From positions 1 to 40,080 of the forward strand of contig JAVKOQ010000422.1 in the NCBI GenBank assembly GCA_031835245.1: a stretch of 40,080 nucleotides of DNA, read 5' to 3'. The notes beneath the pieces were generated by a model, which made no database searches, was not told the origin of the DNA, and was given only the letters and a program-made list of their open reading frames with translations. This stretch comes from Balamuthia mandrillaris (lineage: Eukaryota > Discosea > Longamoebia > Balamuthiidae). Both the position numbers and the translations under genes were made by a program. Shown in pieces: positions 10,179 through 20,092 of this stretch. Each line of letters opens with the position of its first letter. The stretch's first letter is position 1.

Positions 10179-10374
10179 CCATCTTCTCGGACATCGGCTC
10201 CGATCAAGTGTAGTATCTGTTCTATCTAGCTTAATCCCTGGATGACTGTCCTCCAAGACCGTCTCTTATGATTAAACTTATTTTTCTCCTTTGGGAGGGT
10301 GTGAGGTGCTTTTGGTTCGCTGGCTTCCCGGCTGAACCGCCCTCACACCGCGGATCGGCTCTGCATAGCACCCC
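10179..10374 (+). ncRNA. U2 spliceosomal snRNA
   Basis: The sequence contains the diagnostic U2 5' segment GATCAAGTGTAGTATCTGTT, including GTAGTA that pairs with the intron branch point. Upstream CTTCTCGG resembles stem-loop I. A stem IIa with a TTAAT loop (TCTAG..CTGGA) follows, then ATTAAACTTATTTTT as the Sm site, then two 3' stem-loops (GGTGTGAGG..CCTCACACC enclosing GGTTC..GAACC). The length of about 196 nt fits U2. The exact 5' and 3' ends are estimates. It agrees with the intron-rich genes around it: U2 is a core component of the machinery that removes their introns. Confidence 0.88.
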
Positions 10375-10675
10375 TACAGAGTTTGTTGTAACGGTCCACC
10401 TTTCATCCCACTAAACAACAAAGAATAACAGGGCCACCAGATACTTGCTGATGCTCAGCATCTGGGTTGATCATAGAATAGCAGGAAATACTGATTTACC
10501 CTCCATCTATCTCAATGTTTTTGAGCTGGTCGGTGGACATAACCTTCAGTGGATTCTATGCATTCTTATTTTAAACAACATACAAACACACATGCACAGC
10601 CTTTGGAAATAGGCAAACAGCACGAAGGGGGTCGAATCGGGCACGACCATGCGGTAAGAAACTGAATGTGTATTT
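10375..10675. other. Spacer between U2 and 5S copy B with a strong hairpin
   Basis: No gene recognised. At about 10437-10471 a two-part hairpin is present (CCAGAT..ATCTGG enclosing GCTGA..TCAGC). It may belong to U2 3'-end formation or to a small RNA; I cannot decide. Confidence 0.45.
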
Positions 10676-10793
10676 GGATACGGCCATACTGCGGAGAAAG
10701 CACCGCTTCCCGTCCGATCAGCGAAGTTAAGCTCCGCCAGGCGATGTTAGTACTGGGGTGGGTGACCACCCGGGAATCCATCGTGCTGTATCC
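10676..10793 (+). rRNA. 5S ribosomal RNA (copy B)
   Basis: 118 bases on the plus strand, by eye identical to copy A and oriented away from it (A reads left, B reads right). Helix I ends GGATAC/GTATCC pair. The internal Pol III promoter boxes lie within the gene, so no upstream promoter is needed. Flanking identity stops soon after TCCTCCTTTT. Confidence 0.97.
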
Positions 10794-10796
10794 TCC

Positions 10797-10802
10797 TTTT
10801 TT
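10797..10802 (+). terminator. Pol III terminator of 5S rRNA copy B
   Basis: T6 run four bases after the end of the 5S gene. Confidence 0.75.
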
Positions 10803-10965
10803 GTTGTTGTTGTTGTTTTTGTTTGCTACCTATCTTTCCTGGCATTCCTTTGGTAACATGCGCGTACCTATGTTGTGCGGTTTCTTTCCTTTCGGCTTTT
10901 GGCTCGAGAGCAACAAAAGAAGAGTTTCAGAGAAAGGGTAAATGAAGAAAAGGGTACAGAGAGGA

Positions 10966-11017
10966 GGAAACAGCACGATGGGTTCCCGGGTGGTCACCCA
11001 CCCCAGTACTAACATCG
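10966..11017 (-). pseudogene. Truncated 5S rRNA copy
   Basis: On the minus strand about 52 bases match the 3' half of the two 5S genes (GATGTTAGTACTGGGGTGGG up to CGTGCTG), with two visible substitutions (GGAACCCATC for GGAATCCATC; TTTCC for TATCC). The match begins abruptly at ACATCG. The C-box region is retained but the 5' half with the A-box is missing, so it should not be transcribed. The TCCTCC downstream flank is also retained. Confidence 0.85.
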
Positions 11018-11186
11018 TAGAGAAACCATCTTCTCCGCCACCAAACTCACTCTGTCCGTGTGCCCCCTTTTCAACATTGTTCCTTTTGGCTCAGCAATCC
11101 CAACGTACTTTTGTTTACGTTTTTGTCTTTACAATAAATAACACAGAAAAAAAAACATCACAACGCCACATCCTTTCTCTTCTCTG

Positions 11187-12169
11187 CTACTTTTCCCACT
11201 TTGAGTAGTTACTGGTACTGCTGCTCGTTGAACTTGTCGTCGATGTCGACGCAGCCTCCTGTTGTTGCTGCATCTGGTGCAACAACGAATCCCAGTACTC
11301 TTGCTCCGACTGCCTCAAAATGGCCTCCTCCAATTCCAACTCCGTGGCCTCCCAATCCGCAGCCAGCTGTGACTGCCTCAGCAGGTTCTGCTCGAGGAGG
11401 GCCAACTCGGACTCGCTCTGGGCACGTTCCAGCTGCAGTTTGTCTGCCAAACCGGGTTGAAGTCCAGGTAACCCCAACCCGACACCGAAAGTGGGATTGT
11501 TAGGGTCAACCACCGAGTTGTAGTGATTGCCGTGGTGATAGCTGAGGCGGAGGGGCGGGTTGTCTGTGGTGTATGTCCCATGGAAGATGTTCAATGGCTC
11601 TGTTTATAATTGGTTTGTTGTATGGTTGGTAAGTTTTGGGTTTGTAAGCGAGAGAAAAAGTGAAACAAAAGAATGGAAGAACAAATAAAATCAACAGAGG
11701 AAAAGAGTGAAAAATAGAAGGAATAAGAAATAAACATTCAAGAAAAGATTCACATACTTTCGTGGCCATAGGCGTAGAGCTGAATGGGCCGATTGAAGAG
11801 CTCGGTAAGTGCTTGTAGTTCGATGTTGTTACCATACTCCTTGTCTTGTCGCTTCCGCCGAATGTAATCATCAAAATTTTCTGCAATGAATTGGGAGTAA
11901 TGCGCGCTTTCTCCTTGCTAAGAGCGTGTTAGCCAAGTCCGATAGCATAGAAAAGGAGAGAGAGAGAGAGAGAGAGAGAGGAGAGGAGAGGAGAGGAGAG
12001 GAGAGGAGAGGAATAAAAAGAGTAAGCAGCAGAAAGAGAGGCTCAGTTACCATAAAGTCCATACAATTCTTTCGTATAATGTCGTGCATTTCTTGGTCGC
12101 CATAAACTTGATCAGCTGTAATAATAAGAAGACATTAACAAGCAAAAAAACGATAAAGTGATGAAGCAG

Positions 12170-12220
<51 letters not shown>

Positions 12221-13039
12221 GAAATAAAATAGAGCAAAAGAATAGGACGAACCAACAGCACGAAAGAGGCAATTGCCATCGCCCTTCATTCGTCGCACAG
12301 AAAGGCCTTGCTTCTTCAGAAAGGTCTCAAAGGCGACTTCGTCCTGAGGGCTGGTGGGCCTCAGCGACAAAGCAGGTAGTCCACTATGTTCATCGGCACT
12401 GTTATAGCCTTCCTTCTCTTCTTCCTCTTCTTCTTCTCCTTTATCTTTTCCTTCGTTCTTTTCCTCTTCTCCTCCCTCTTCCTCCCCTTTCTCTTTCATT
12501 TCCTGATCTTTTTCCTCCTTTTCCTTTCCTTTTTGTGCCTCTCCTTCTTCTGTTTCTTCTTCCTCCTCCTCCTCCACTCCAACCGCTCCTCTTCTCTCTC
12601 CGCTTCCTGCTCGGGCAGTAGGGTCGAAACGAAGAGGAGAAGAAGGGGGAGAAGCAGAGGAGCGAAGCTTTTTGGATTTGGGCATGGTTGTGTTGTTGTT
12701 ATTGGCGGTCGCACCCGCTGAAGGAGTAGCATATCTGTGGTGGTGTTGATGGTGGTGGGTTTGATGTGAACTGCTGGTGGAAGAGGAGGTATTTGTTGTG
12801 GTTCGGTTCAACGAAGAAGAAGCGGAAGTAGAAGAAGTAGTGGAGGAGAGTAGAGAAGGAGCAGTAACAGCAGCAGAGGAGGTAGCGGTCGTGGTGGCAG
12901 GTGATGCTGCTGGGGCGGTGGGGGCGTTGCCTGGGGCAGGAGGGGGGTGGCCGGGTTGACCTGTGATAGCGAACCGCGTTGAGCCAACGGGCGGGGGCGG
13001 TCTCCGCGTTCGTTTGCCGTCTTGCACCAAAATCCTCAT
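11187..13039 (-). CDS. OTUD5: OTU-family deubiquitinase, OTUD5-like
   Basis: Exons 13039-12253, 12115-12051, 11917-11758, 11599-11187; 474 aa. The first 250 residues are disordered (Ser/Thr/His-rich, then a long Glu/Lys stretch). The OTU domain starts at 'KGDGNCLFRAV' with catalytic Cys257 and Asp254, and continues 'ADQVYGDQEMHDIIRKNCMD', 'NIELQALTELFNRPIQLY', 'IFHGTY', and 'SYHHGNHYNSV' with catalytic His363. The post-domain blocks 'GVGLGLPGLQPG' and 'ADWEATELELEEAI' are specific to OTUD5 rather than to OTUD1/3/6. It should cleave ubiquitin chains. The acidic region makes it resemble a nuclear protein. Introns 1 and 2 hold GA tracts (CT on the sense strand). I see no disrupted catalytic residue. 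Confidence 0.93.
11955..12012 (-). repeat. (GA)n plus (GGAGA)n in OTUD5-like intron 2
   Basis: GA dinucleotides pass into GAGAG/GGAGA pentamers; pyrimidine on the sense strand. The intron lies between exons 12051 and 11917. Confidence 0.95.
12173..12212 (-). repeat. (GA)n in OTUD5-like intron 1
   Basis: Pure GA dinucleotides, CT on the sense strand, in the intron between exons 12253 and 12115. Confidence 0.95.
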
Positions 13040-13427
13040 CTTATTGCTATATAGAGCCTTCTTTGATCAAAACAGCTTTCGTTTGGTCAACAAACAACGT
13101 TAATAGTTGTGTTTTTCCCACAAGAAAGAAGAAGAACAGAAGAGAGAAAAATAAATAAAAATAGAAAGAGGAAAAGGAGCGAAACGAGAGAGAGAGGTTA
13201 CCCCTTTTTTTTTGTTTCTTGAATTTCTTTTCGTGTTTCTTTCACTCTTCTCTTCTGTTCTGGTTTTTTTTATTTTCGCGTTTTCTTTGTCGACAATTAT
13301 CGGAAATTTCCTTCGCGAGGGTTCCCCTCCGCTGTCCTTGGGTTCGAATCCCACCACTTGCGATGATCTTTTTGATGAATTTTTGTCTGAGGGGTTCTGT
13401 TATCTCTCTTGGGATTTTTTGTCGACT
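13040..13427. other. Intergenic region upstream of the OTUD5-like gene
   Basis: 388 bases, A/T-rich with homopolymers. A sequence like a tRNA B-box (GGTTCGAATCCCACC at 13339-13353) occurs, but no tRNA can be folded around it. Confidence 0.5.
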
Positions 13428-14136
13428 GGGGCAGTTGTTTGGCCTCCCTGGCCCCCTTCCAGTGGGCATGCCTTCAAGAAAACTGCCCCTGGAGTGTGGC
13501 GATATGCAAGATGGCTGCTGCACGTGGCCAGTTGGAAATGCTGGAGTGGGCAAAAGACACGGGTGTCCTTGGGACGAGTGGACTTGTGCCTTGGCCGCCA
13601 CGAACGGCCATCTGGAAGTGCTGCAGTGGGCAAAAGCAAACGGATGCCCTTGGGACGCGCAGACATGCACCAACGCTGCCCAGCGTGGCCATTTAGCAGT
13701 GCTGCAATGGGCGAGAGCAAACGGCTGTTTTGGGACGAACTGACTTGCGCCTTTGCTGCCGAAGGAGGTCACTTTGAGGTGGTGAAGTGGCTGAGGCATA
13801 ACGGATGTCCTTGGGACGCCAAAACCTGTGCCTACATTGCTGGGCATGGCCATTTGGAGATGCTGAACTGGGCGCGAGAACGGATGTCCTTGGAACACGC
13901 TGACTTGTGCCTATGCGGCAGAGAATGGCCATTTGGCGGTGTTGCAATGGGCCAGAGTGAACGGCTGCCCTTGGGATGAACTGACTTGCGCCTTTGCCTC
14001 CCAGCATGGACATTCTGAGGTGTTGCAATGGGCAAAGGAAAACGGATGTCCTTCTTTCAACTTGACGGAGGGTTCAGAGGAGGAGGATGAGTTTTGGACC
14101 CCTAAGGCCTCCTTTTCTATTATTGGTGGCCAATAA
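13428..14136 (+). pseudogene. Frameshifted 'NGCPW' ankyrin-like repeat gene
   Basis: About eight repeats of roughly 28 residues are readable, of the type 'GHLEVLQWAKANGCPWD', but only by changing frame three times. The breaks lie near 13562 (cacgggtgtcc, one base short), near 13734 (tgttttgggac, one base short) and near 13882 (gcgcgagaacgg, two bases short). The copy ends in-frame with a stop at 14134-14136. Each break falls at a short homopolymer, so either the gene is decaying or the assembly has length errors there. The intact relative is the F-box protein at 15154-16686; no F-box is seen here. Such repeats mediate protein binding. Confidence 0.75.
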
Positions 14137-14244
14137 AAAAGTAAAAAAAGAACATGCAGGATCGTGCCTGCAACCTCCCCAACTTTTCTTTTGTAATACC
14201 AAAGAAACTCGCTGGCTGTGGTGGTACTTATTTCTTTATTCTCT

Positions 14245-14480
14245 TTGTTCTGTTCTGTTCTGTTCTGTTCTGTTCTGTTCTGTTCTGTTCTGTTCTGTTC
14301 TGTTCTGTTCTGTTCTGTTCTTCTGTTCTGTTCTGTTCTGTTCTGTTCTGTTCTGTTCTGTTCTGTTCTGTTCTGTTCTGTTCTGTTCTGTTCTGTTCTG
14401 TTCTGTTCTGTTCTGTTCTGTTCTGTTCTTTTCTTTTCTTTTCTTTTCTTTTCTTTTCTTTCTTCTTTTCTTTTCTTTCT
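14245..14480 (+). repeat. (TTCTG)n pentanucleotide array passing into (TTTTC)n
   Basis: Roughly 37 copies of TGTTC with one phase slip near 14320, followed by TTTTC and TTTCTT units from about 14427. The same pentamer occurs as a short run at 91-115 in the first intron of the window. The open frames that cross it in several phases are artefacts of a 5-base repeat with no stop. Confidence 0.97.
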
Positions 14481-14514
14481 TGTCCTTGAGGCTTTGTACC
14501 AATGACTGACCGAC

Positions 14515-15118
14515 CTCAACTTCTACGGTAGTGCTGGGCTCTTGGCGGCCTCTTGCCCTGGAGCTGTCTGAGCTGCGGGGTTATGGAATAACCGGTTGGT
14601 TCTCTTGCTTCTTTTCTTTTCTCTGTTCTCCTTTCCGCTGAGCCCACGTTTAAACAGCCATTGTCTCTCTGACGGAGTGGCCTTTGGATGAAGAACAGGT
14701 GACAGAGAACGGTTTTGCTTACTTACACCTGCCGGTGCCCGACTATAATATTCCAACAGCCCAACAGGTGAAAGAGTTGTGCGCTTTCATTGACCAACAG
14801 TTGGAACTCCCCCAAAAACAACAGAAGGAAGAACAGCACGACGAACAAGGTGCAGGGGCAGTGGTCGTTCATTGCTTTGGCGGCTCTGGCCGAACTGGCG
14901 CCATGTTGGCGGTTTATCTCCTTCATTACAGTTTCAAACAGAGAAAGTTGATGGGGGAGACTGAAGAAGAGGGGCTTGTTTTCGACGGAGAGAAAGCCAT
15001 CCAACTGGTACGGTCTTTGCGACCTCGCTCAGTGGAAACCAAAGCTCAAGAGGACGTCGTCCATCAGTGGGCGGAATACCTGGACGCTTGCTCCAAAGCA
15101 AAAGAAAGCACAGAATGA
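14515..15118 (+). CDS. DUSP23-like dual-specificity protein phosphatase (5' end disturbed)
   Basis: The solid part is exon 14658-15118: 'IVSLTEWPLDEEQ', the general acid Asp in 'LPVPDYNIP', and the catalytic loop 'VVHCFGGSGRTGAML' (HCx5R), then 'LRPRSVETKAQE', all as in DUSP23/VHZ-type atypical dual-specificity phosphatases. A donor at 14595 and phase-1 join ('YGITAIVSLTE') show an upstream exon ending at 14594. In that exon no ATG lies in the right frame. Family-like words occur in three different frames: MTDRP from the ATG at 14502, 'NFYGSAGLLAASCP' from about 14518, and 'ELSELRGYGIT' to 14594. So there are probably two one-base insertions, from decay or assembly error, or an exon I cannot find. 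The catalytic exon itself is intact. Confidence 0.75.
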
Positions 15119-15153
15119 AGTTACCTTGTTATTTGAAAAACAGTAAGAAATGT

Positions 15154-16686
15154 TCATGGAGTTCGCTGGAGCACTTCCTCCCATTTACCACATGTATCTT
15201 CATTCCAAGGGCACCCGTTCTCGTGCGCCCACCTTGCAACACGCCAATTGTTGTACGAAACTGCAGTCTCACATGTTCTGGTATCCCAAGGGCATCCGTT
15301 ATCACGAAGCCACTGTAGTGTTTTCAGGTTGGGGTTTCGTGCTGCGAGCGCGCTTGTCTCCTCAGTCCAAGCGTAGCCATTTTGCCTAAGCCACTGCAGC
15401 ACCTTCCTTTTGCCATAAAAAGCGGCCTCTCTGGCCACGCCAGCGTCATCCCAAGGGCATCCATTTGCACGTGCCCACTCCAGCACCTCTATATGTCCAT
15501 TTCCTGCCGCACCGAGGCAAGTCGCTTCATTCCAAGGGCACCCGTTTGCGCGCAGCCACTTCAGAATATCTAAGTGACCCTGAAGGGCGGCCCAAGAACA
15601 AGCCCGACTATTCCAAGGGCAGCCATTCTCGTGAAGCCACTTCATAATCTCGAAATGTCCCCTAACAGCTGCATAGGCGCAAGCCTTGGCGCTCCAAGGG
15701 CATCCATTCAAATGGAGCCATCGTAACATCTCCCAATGGCCTTGTTGGGCTGCAAAGATGCAGGCACGTTTGTCCCAAGGACACCCGTTCTCTCGGGCCC
15801 ATTTTAAGAAGTCCAAATGGCCTTCTTTTGCCGCTGTGTTGCATGTTGATGCTTCCCAAGGGCAGCCCTGGGCGTGCATCCACTTGGCAAGTTCCAGATC
15901 ACCGCTCACAGCCGCTCTTTCGAATGTCAATGCATTCCAAGGACAACCTTGTTCGCGCAACCACTTTAGCATCTCCAGGTTTCCATTACTTGCAGCAATC
16001 GCACAGCTTAAGTCGCTTGAAAATGAGGACAATGAAGGTGCCTCATTTCCCATAACTAGTGCTATCCACTTCAACACTGTCATGTGTCCTCCTTTCACTG
16101 CCCCGGAGAAGATGTCCGTCTTTTGCAAAGTCAATCCGTTCTCGTGGCCCCATTCCAAAACAGCCAAATGGCCGTTGTAAGCCGCTCCCTTGAAGGCGCC
16201 ATCAGGGATTTCAAAGTACTCGCCATGAGCCCACTTCAAGACTTCCAAATGTCCGCCACTTGCTGCTGCACAAAGCACTTCCTCCTCATCGCAAGGGCAT
16301 CCGCTCTGGTGAAGCCATTGCAGCACTTCCAAATGCCCGCCAGCTGCAGCCGCGGTGAAAGTTGCCTCTGTCCAGGGGCAGCCCTTTTCTTGTCTGGCCC
16401 ACTGCAAGACCTCCAAGCGGCCTTGCCCGGCGGCTAGCGTACAAGTGTCCTCGTTCAAACCATAGCCGTTGGCCATGGCCCATTGCAACAAGGGGAGCGC
16501 GCTGCAAGCCCGCCTGGCAAAGAGTTTGTGTCGCAGTTCCGGAGAGCACGCGGAGAACCACCAGCGGCAAGTCCTGGCTGCCACCGCAACCATGTCCTCT
16601 GGAAGCCGAGAAAAGATGGACCCCAACAGTTCTCCCGGAATGAGTTGCTCGTCCCAACAAAGGTTGCCACTGCTCGCGTCCTTCAT
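15154..16686 (-). CDS. F-box protein with 'GCPW' ankyrin-like repeats
   Basis: A single open frame of 510 aa from ATG 16684-16686 (an upstream in-frame extension has no ATG). N-terminal F-box: 'LIPGELLGSIFSRLPEDMVA' followed by 'AARTCRWW'. About sixteen repeats of roughly 28 residues follow, of the form 'GHLEMLRWLHLNGCPWSAKA'. F-box/ankyrin proteins recruit substrates to SCF ubiquitin ligases; these Trp-rich 'CPW' repeats are typical of large families in Acanthamoeba-like amoebae and in giant viruses that infect them. No intron is seen, unlike the surrounding genes, which is also usual for this family. It is convergent with the DUSP23-like gene and divergent from the C2/EF-hand gene, 209 bases away. 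Confidence 0.88.
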   Translation of the reverse strand: MKDASSGNLCWDEQLIPGELLGSIFSRLPEDMVAVAARTCRWWFSACSPELRHKLFARRACSALPLLQWAMANGYGLNEDTCTLAAGQGRLEVLQWARQEKGCPWTEATFTAAAAGGHLEVLQWLHQSGCPCDEEEVLCAAASGGHLEVLKWAHGEYFEIPDGAFKGAAYNGHLAVLEWGHENGLTLQKTDIFSGAVKGGHMTVLKWIALVMGNEAPSLSSFSSDLSCAIAASNGNLEMLKWLREQGCPWNALTFERAAVSGDLELAKWMHAQGCPWEASTCNTAAKEGHLDFLKWARENGCPWDKRACIFAAQQGHWEMLRWLHLNGCPWSAKACAYAAVRGHFEIMKWLHENGCPWNSRACSWAALQGHLDILKWLRANGCPWNEATCLGAAGNGHIEVLEWARANGCPWDDAGVAREAAFYGKRKVLQWLRQNGYAWTEETSALAARNPNLKTLQWLRDNGCPWDTRTCETAVSYNNWRVARWAHENGCPWNEDTCGKWEEVLQRTP

Positions 16687-16895
16687 TCTTTCTTTCTCTG
16701 CGTTCTTTTTGTTCTGTGTTTTCGCTCCAAAAGAATCTGAAAAAAACAAAGTGGGATGGGTAGGGATTGAACGGAAAGCCTTAATTCATCAATATAGAAA
16801 ACAAGAACAGCAAGAAAGAAGAAAAAGCATTACCGGTGGGATATCTTTGATCTTACGGTAGCAAGAAGAAGACGCGTAGGGTCAACGTATAAGCC

Positions 16896-17511
16896 ATGCA
16901 CACCGACATGTCCAAGAAATATAACCATACGCTTGTCGGCGAAGACATTTTCGTCCACGTTATAAAGGCTGATGACGTGCGACCTGCCGACTCGAACGGT
17001 ACCAACACCTTGCTTGTGTTTTCCTTGGGTCCTTTTTGTGGCTTATGCGTTGTTGGGGTTGTTTTTTAAAGGCAAGTCGGATCCCTATGTGGTCGTTTCT
17101 TGGGTAGGCTCCAACTCGGACACCCACAAGAAAACCAAAGTCAAAAAGAAAACTCTGGTCTGTTGCATCGTTCTCTGCTCTTCATTGTTCTCTTCTTTCT
17201 CTTCTCTTCTCCTGTTCTCCAATGCTGACCTTAACTTTCTTGGCTCACCTGCCTATTTGGTTTCTCTGAAGAATCCTGTTTGGGAAGAAAAACTAATGCT
17301 GTTCGTTACTCCCTCTTTCCTATCTTTCTAAGAGCTAGCTCTACTTTCTGTCCTCTGTTGTGTTCTCTTTTTTCTATTCAAATAAGGCTTAATCGCTCTT
17401 CTGTATCATCCTTCATACCAGTCGTCTGCATGCGGAATACACTGTGCTGAACGTCTCAGTTTTTGACCGCGATCTCATTGGCAGAGATGACTTTTGTGAG
17501 TTTTTCATTCC

Positions 17512-17546
<35 letters not shown>

Positions 17547-19124
17547 CTCTCTTCGCTCTCTCTCTCTCTTATAATCTCATCTTATGTTGTTTTCAATTGT
17601 GAAAACGACATTCAGTGGGCCAAGTCGAACTGCCTGTAATGCTCATGATAGACAATGCACAAACCGGAAGAACCATCACACTTCCATTGGTGCCTCGCGA
17701 GAACATGTCAGACAAAATCAAAGAAAGAGTAACAGGAGAGATCACATTGGGCTTTGAGCTCCACTCCAGTCTGTTGGTGGAGGCCGGACTCTTCGAGGTG
17801 CTCACCAGCGTTTCCTCTCGTTCGTATTTTCTTCTTCTTCTTCTTCTTCTTCTTCTACTCTTCTTCTTCTTTCTTGACCAGTTTGCTTCATTGATAGTGC
17901 GGCCCTCGAAAATAAGAGAGATATGGAGAGCGTACACCAAAACAGACTGTCTGGAAGAGCCTCTCAAAGACAAGAAAGACGTCCTCAAAATATGCACTTT
18001 GCATCTGCCTATCGTCAGAAAAATGGTAACCAAAGCAAACCAACAGCTTCATTCCTTACGGTGCTGTTTTACAAGTAGTAATAACACATGAACGACAAAA
18101 CAAGGTAAAAGTGATATCAGAGGCAACAGGAGCAGCAGCGGATTATACTTGGTGCCGTGTGGATGAAGCAACCCATCTCCAAATCTTTGATAAGAATCCT
18201 TCTCTGGAGGATCACGTCCACCAGCTCGTCCTTCGTGTCTTTGACAAGGATCTGGATAATGCTCTCTCTTTGGAGGAAGCGGTTGTCGCCATTTCCAAGC
18301 TACAAGATAAACAAGAGCGAGGAAAAGGTCTCTCTCTTCTCTGATTTATTTTGTAGTTGTTGTTGTTGTTCTTATTGCAAGTGTTTGTGTATAATAGTGG
18401 CATTTGAGATGATGGACAAGGAAGGCGCAGGAGAAGTGGACAGGGACACGTTGTTACAATTCCATAAGGCCGGCTTTACAATCTTTACCAAGTCTTTGGA
18501 ATGTTCCTTATTGTGAGTCTTCTTGTTTCTTCTTTTTTTTCTTCTTCTTTCTTAAGATGAAACCCTTTCATGTTTAGAAACACTTTTACCCGCGTGATCG
18601 GTGCGGAAGGCAGTGAAGCCGTTGCCACCGCTTGTGAATGTTGGGCATCTTACAACGAATGGCCCGAACTTGCTACAGATCTCTTTCTGGTTTTTTTTTG
18701 TCTCTTCTCTTTTTCTTCTTTATCTTGTGCTCACTCTTTTTGCATGCTTGTTGTTGTCTTCGTTCATCTTCTTATTCTTGTCCTTCTTCTTCTACTTGTT
18801 CTTCTCTCCTTGTCTTTTTAACTAGGAACACGTGGATCTGGACAAGAGAGGCGCCATATTACAACAAGAGTTTCTTTCGTGGTATTCCGACCCTTCCCAA
18901 CGGCATGACTTTTATGGTACGAATAAAAAGAAAGAGACTGGGACCGATAAGCATCACTAACGTGCTAAAAACTTTACAAAAAAGTGGAGTTGAAGGCAAA
19001 ACAAAAGGACTTGTTTGACACAATCAACCGCGACATGTACGATAAGCTGCAAAAGTATCCTCTCAGCTGGGAGCTTCTACGGCACATCAACCAAGCATAC
19101 CACTCGGCCACCCGCTATGCTTGA
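16896..19124 (+). CDS. C2 domain and EF-hand protein
   Basis: Eleven exons: 16896-16998, 17072-17157, 17272-17300, 17422-17495, 17616-17809, 17882-18025, 18105-18327, 18398-18512, 18578-18689, 18826-18916, 18985-19124; 436 aa. An N-terminal C2 domain (about 12-135) has 'GKSDPYVVVSW', 'NPVWEEKLMLRL' and 'FDRDLIGRDDFLGQV', with the usual calcium-binding Asp residues. EF-hand loops follow: one good (D257-E268, DKDLDNALSLEE), one degenerate (291-302, no Glu at position 12) and one partly kept (364-375, DLDKRGAILQQE). Probably a calcium-controlled, membrane-recruited regulator; no enzymatic domain is visible and I do not recognise a named family. Introns contain CT (17519-17568) and CTT (17829-17865) tracts. 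The 17810-17881 intron keeps the frame open, so retention would insert a Leu/Phe run. Confidence 0.82.
17515..17568 (+). repeat. CT-rich tract, intron 4 of the C2/EF-hand gene
   Basis: CT dinucleotides with two CGCT interruptions, sense-strand pyrimidine, between donor at 17496 and acceptor at 17614-17615. Confidence 0.9.
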
Positions 19125-19203
19125 GGAACGAAAAAAAACAAACAGCTGCTTCCGCTTCATTCACTCCATGCGAATAAAACAAAAAAAAACGACAACTTTA
19201 CAA

Positions 19204-20092
19204 TCAAATCTCTTCTTCTCCTTCCATATCTTCCTCCTCCTCTTCCTCCTCCTCCTCCTCCTCCTCTTCCTCCTCTTCTTCCGCTTCTCCTTCTCCTTCT
19301 CCTCCAATCTCCTCTCCCTCAAGCCCCATCGGAAGCGCTGATGGTTGCCCTTCCGGCAGAGCAAGAGGATTGTCCCACTCTATTTGGAATCTGGTCACTC
19401 GGGGTTTGTCCGCCAAAACGTTCCGGTCAATATCTTCGTAGCGAGGAGGGGAGGGAGGATTCTCCATGAGGGCAGGGTCGGAGTAGCTGTTGGAGACGTA
19501 GAAGCCGATCCGCACAAACTCCTTGCCTTGGTAGGAGCAGTGGAGCAGGATGACTGTCACACCCAGGAGATCATCTGCTGGTATTTTGCTTGGGTCCGGT
19601 GGGTTGGCCTTTTCGTTTGAGCAAAATAAGAATGAGGGATTAAGAAAGAGAAGGCGAGAGAAAAACGCGACGTAGAGAACAAGAGAGACAACAAGGAGAG
19701 GAAAAGGAAAAACAACAAAAGAAAAGGACAAGAAAAGTATGGCGAAGAGTGGAAAAGTAAGGCGGAGAGTAAGGGGAGAAAAAGCAAAAGATTACCTCAA
19801 ACACAAACTTCGTGGCCCCCACTGGAATGGGACCTACCATAACAGATTCAAGCTCTTGGTCATAGCGTTCGCTCTCTGCTGAGCCAACGTAAACCAACCG
19901 CCACTCCAGATCTAGCGATACAAAAGCGAAAATCGGTTACGATAGGAGGAGAGGGAGAGAAAAAAAGAACGACAGCTACCAACCTTCTTTAAGCTCCGTA
20001 AAGCACTCCATGGAGATCTCAAACTTGAGGGGATCTACAAACTTTGCAGGATTGTCCAACACCTCCACATTCGTAACCGTAACCGAACTCAT
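19204..20092 (-). CDS. ASF1: Histone chaperone ASF1
   Basis: Exons 20092-19984, 19911-19796, 19608-19204; 209 aa. The N-terminal core is close to the universal ASF1 fold: '[20 protein letters not shown]', '[20 protein letters not shown]', '[14 protein letters not shown]', '[20 protein letters not shown]' and '[12 protein letters not shown]'. The conserved Val in 'VGVTV'-type strands and the Arg near the H3-binding face are retained. The C-terminal 50 residues are an acidic Glu run encoded by a CCT/CTT microsatellite (about 19230-19310), similar to the acidic tail of yeast Asf1. It binds H3-H4 dimers for replication-coupled and transcriptional nucleosome assembly. Convergent with the C2/EF-hand gene (80 bases apart). 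Confidence 0.96.

Noticed and set aside
13339..13353. Possible tRNA (GGTTCGAATCCCACC)
   Set aside because: Only a B-box-like word. The T-stem closes imperfectly and no acceptor, D or anticodon arm can be formed upstream.
14245..14480. TTCTG array as a telomere or CRISPR array
   Set aside because: The repeat is not a telomere-type G-rich motif, is internal, and lacks spacers; it is a plain microsatellite.
14087..14509. Several overlapping frames through the TTCTG array
   Set aside because: A 5-base repeat without stop codons is open in all three frames; no homology-like content.
16687..16749. N-terminal extension of the F-box/ankyrin protein to 16749
   Set aside because: There is no ATG in the extension (the codon there is TTG); the ATG at 16686 precedes the F-box directly.
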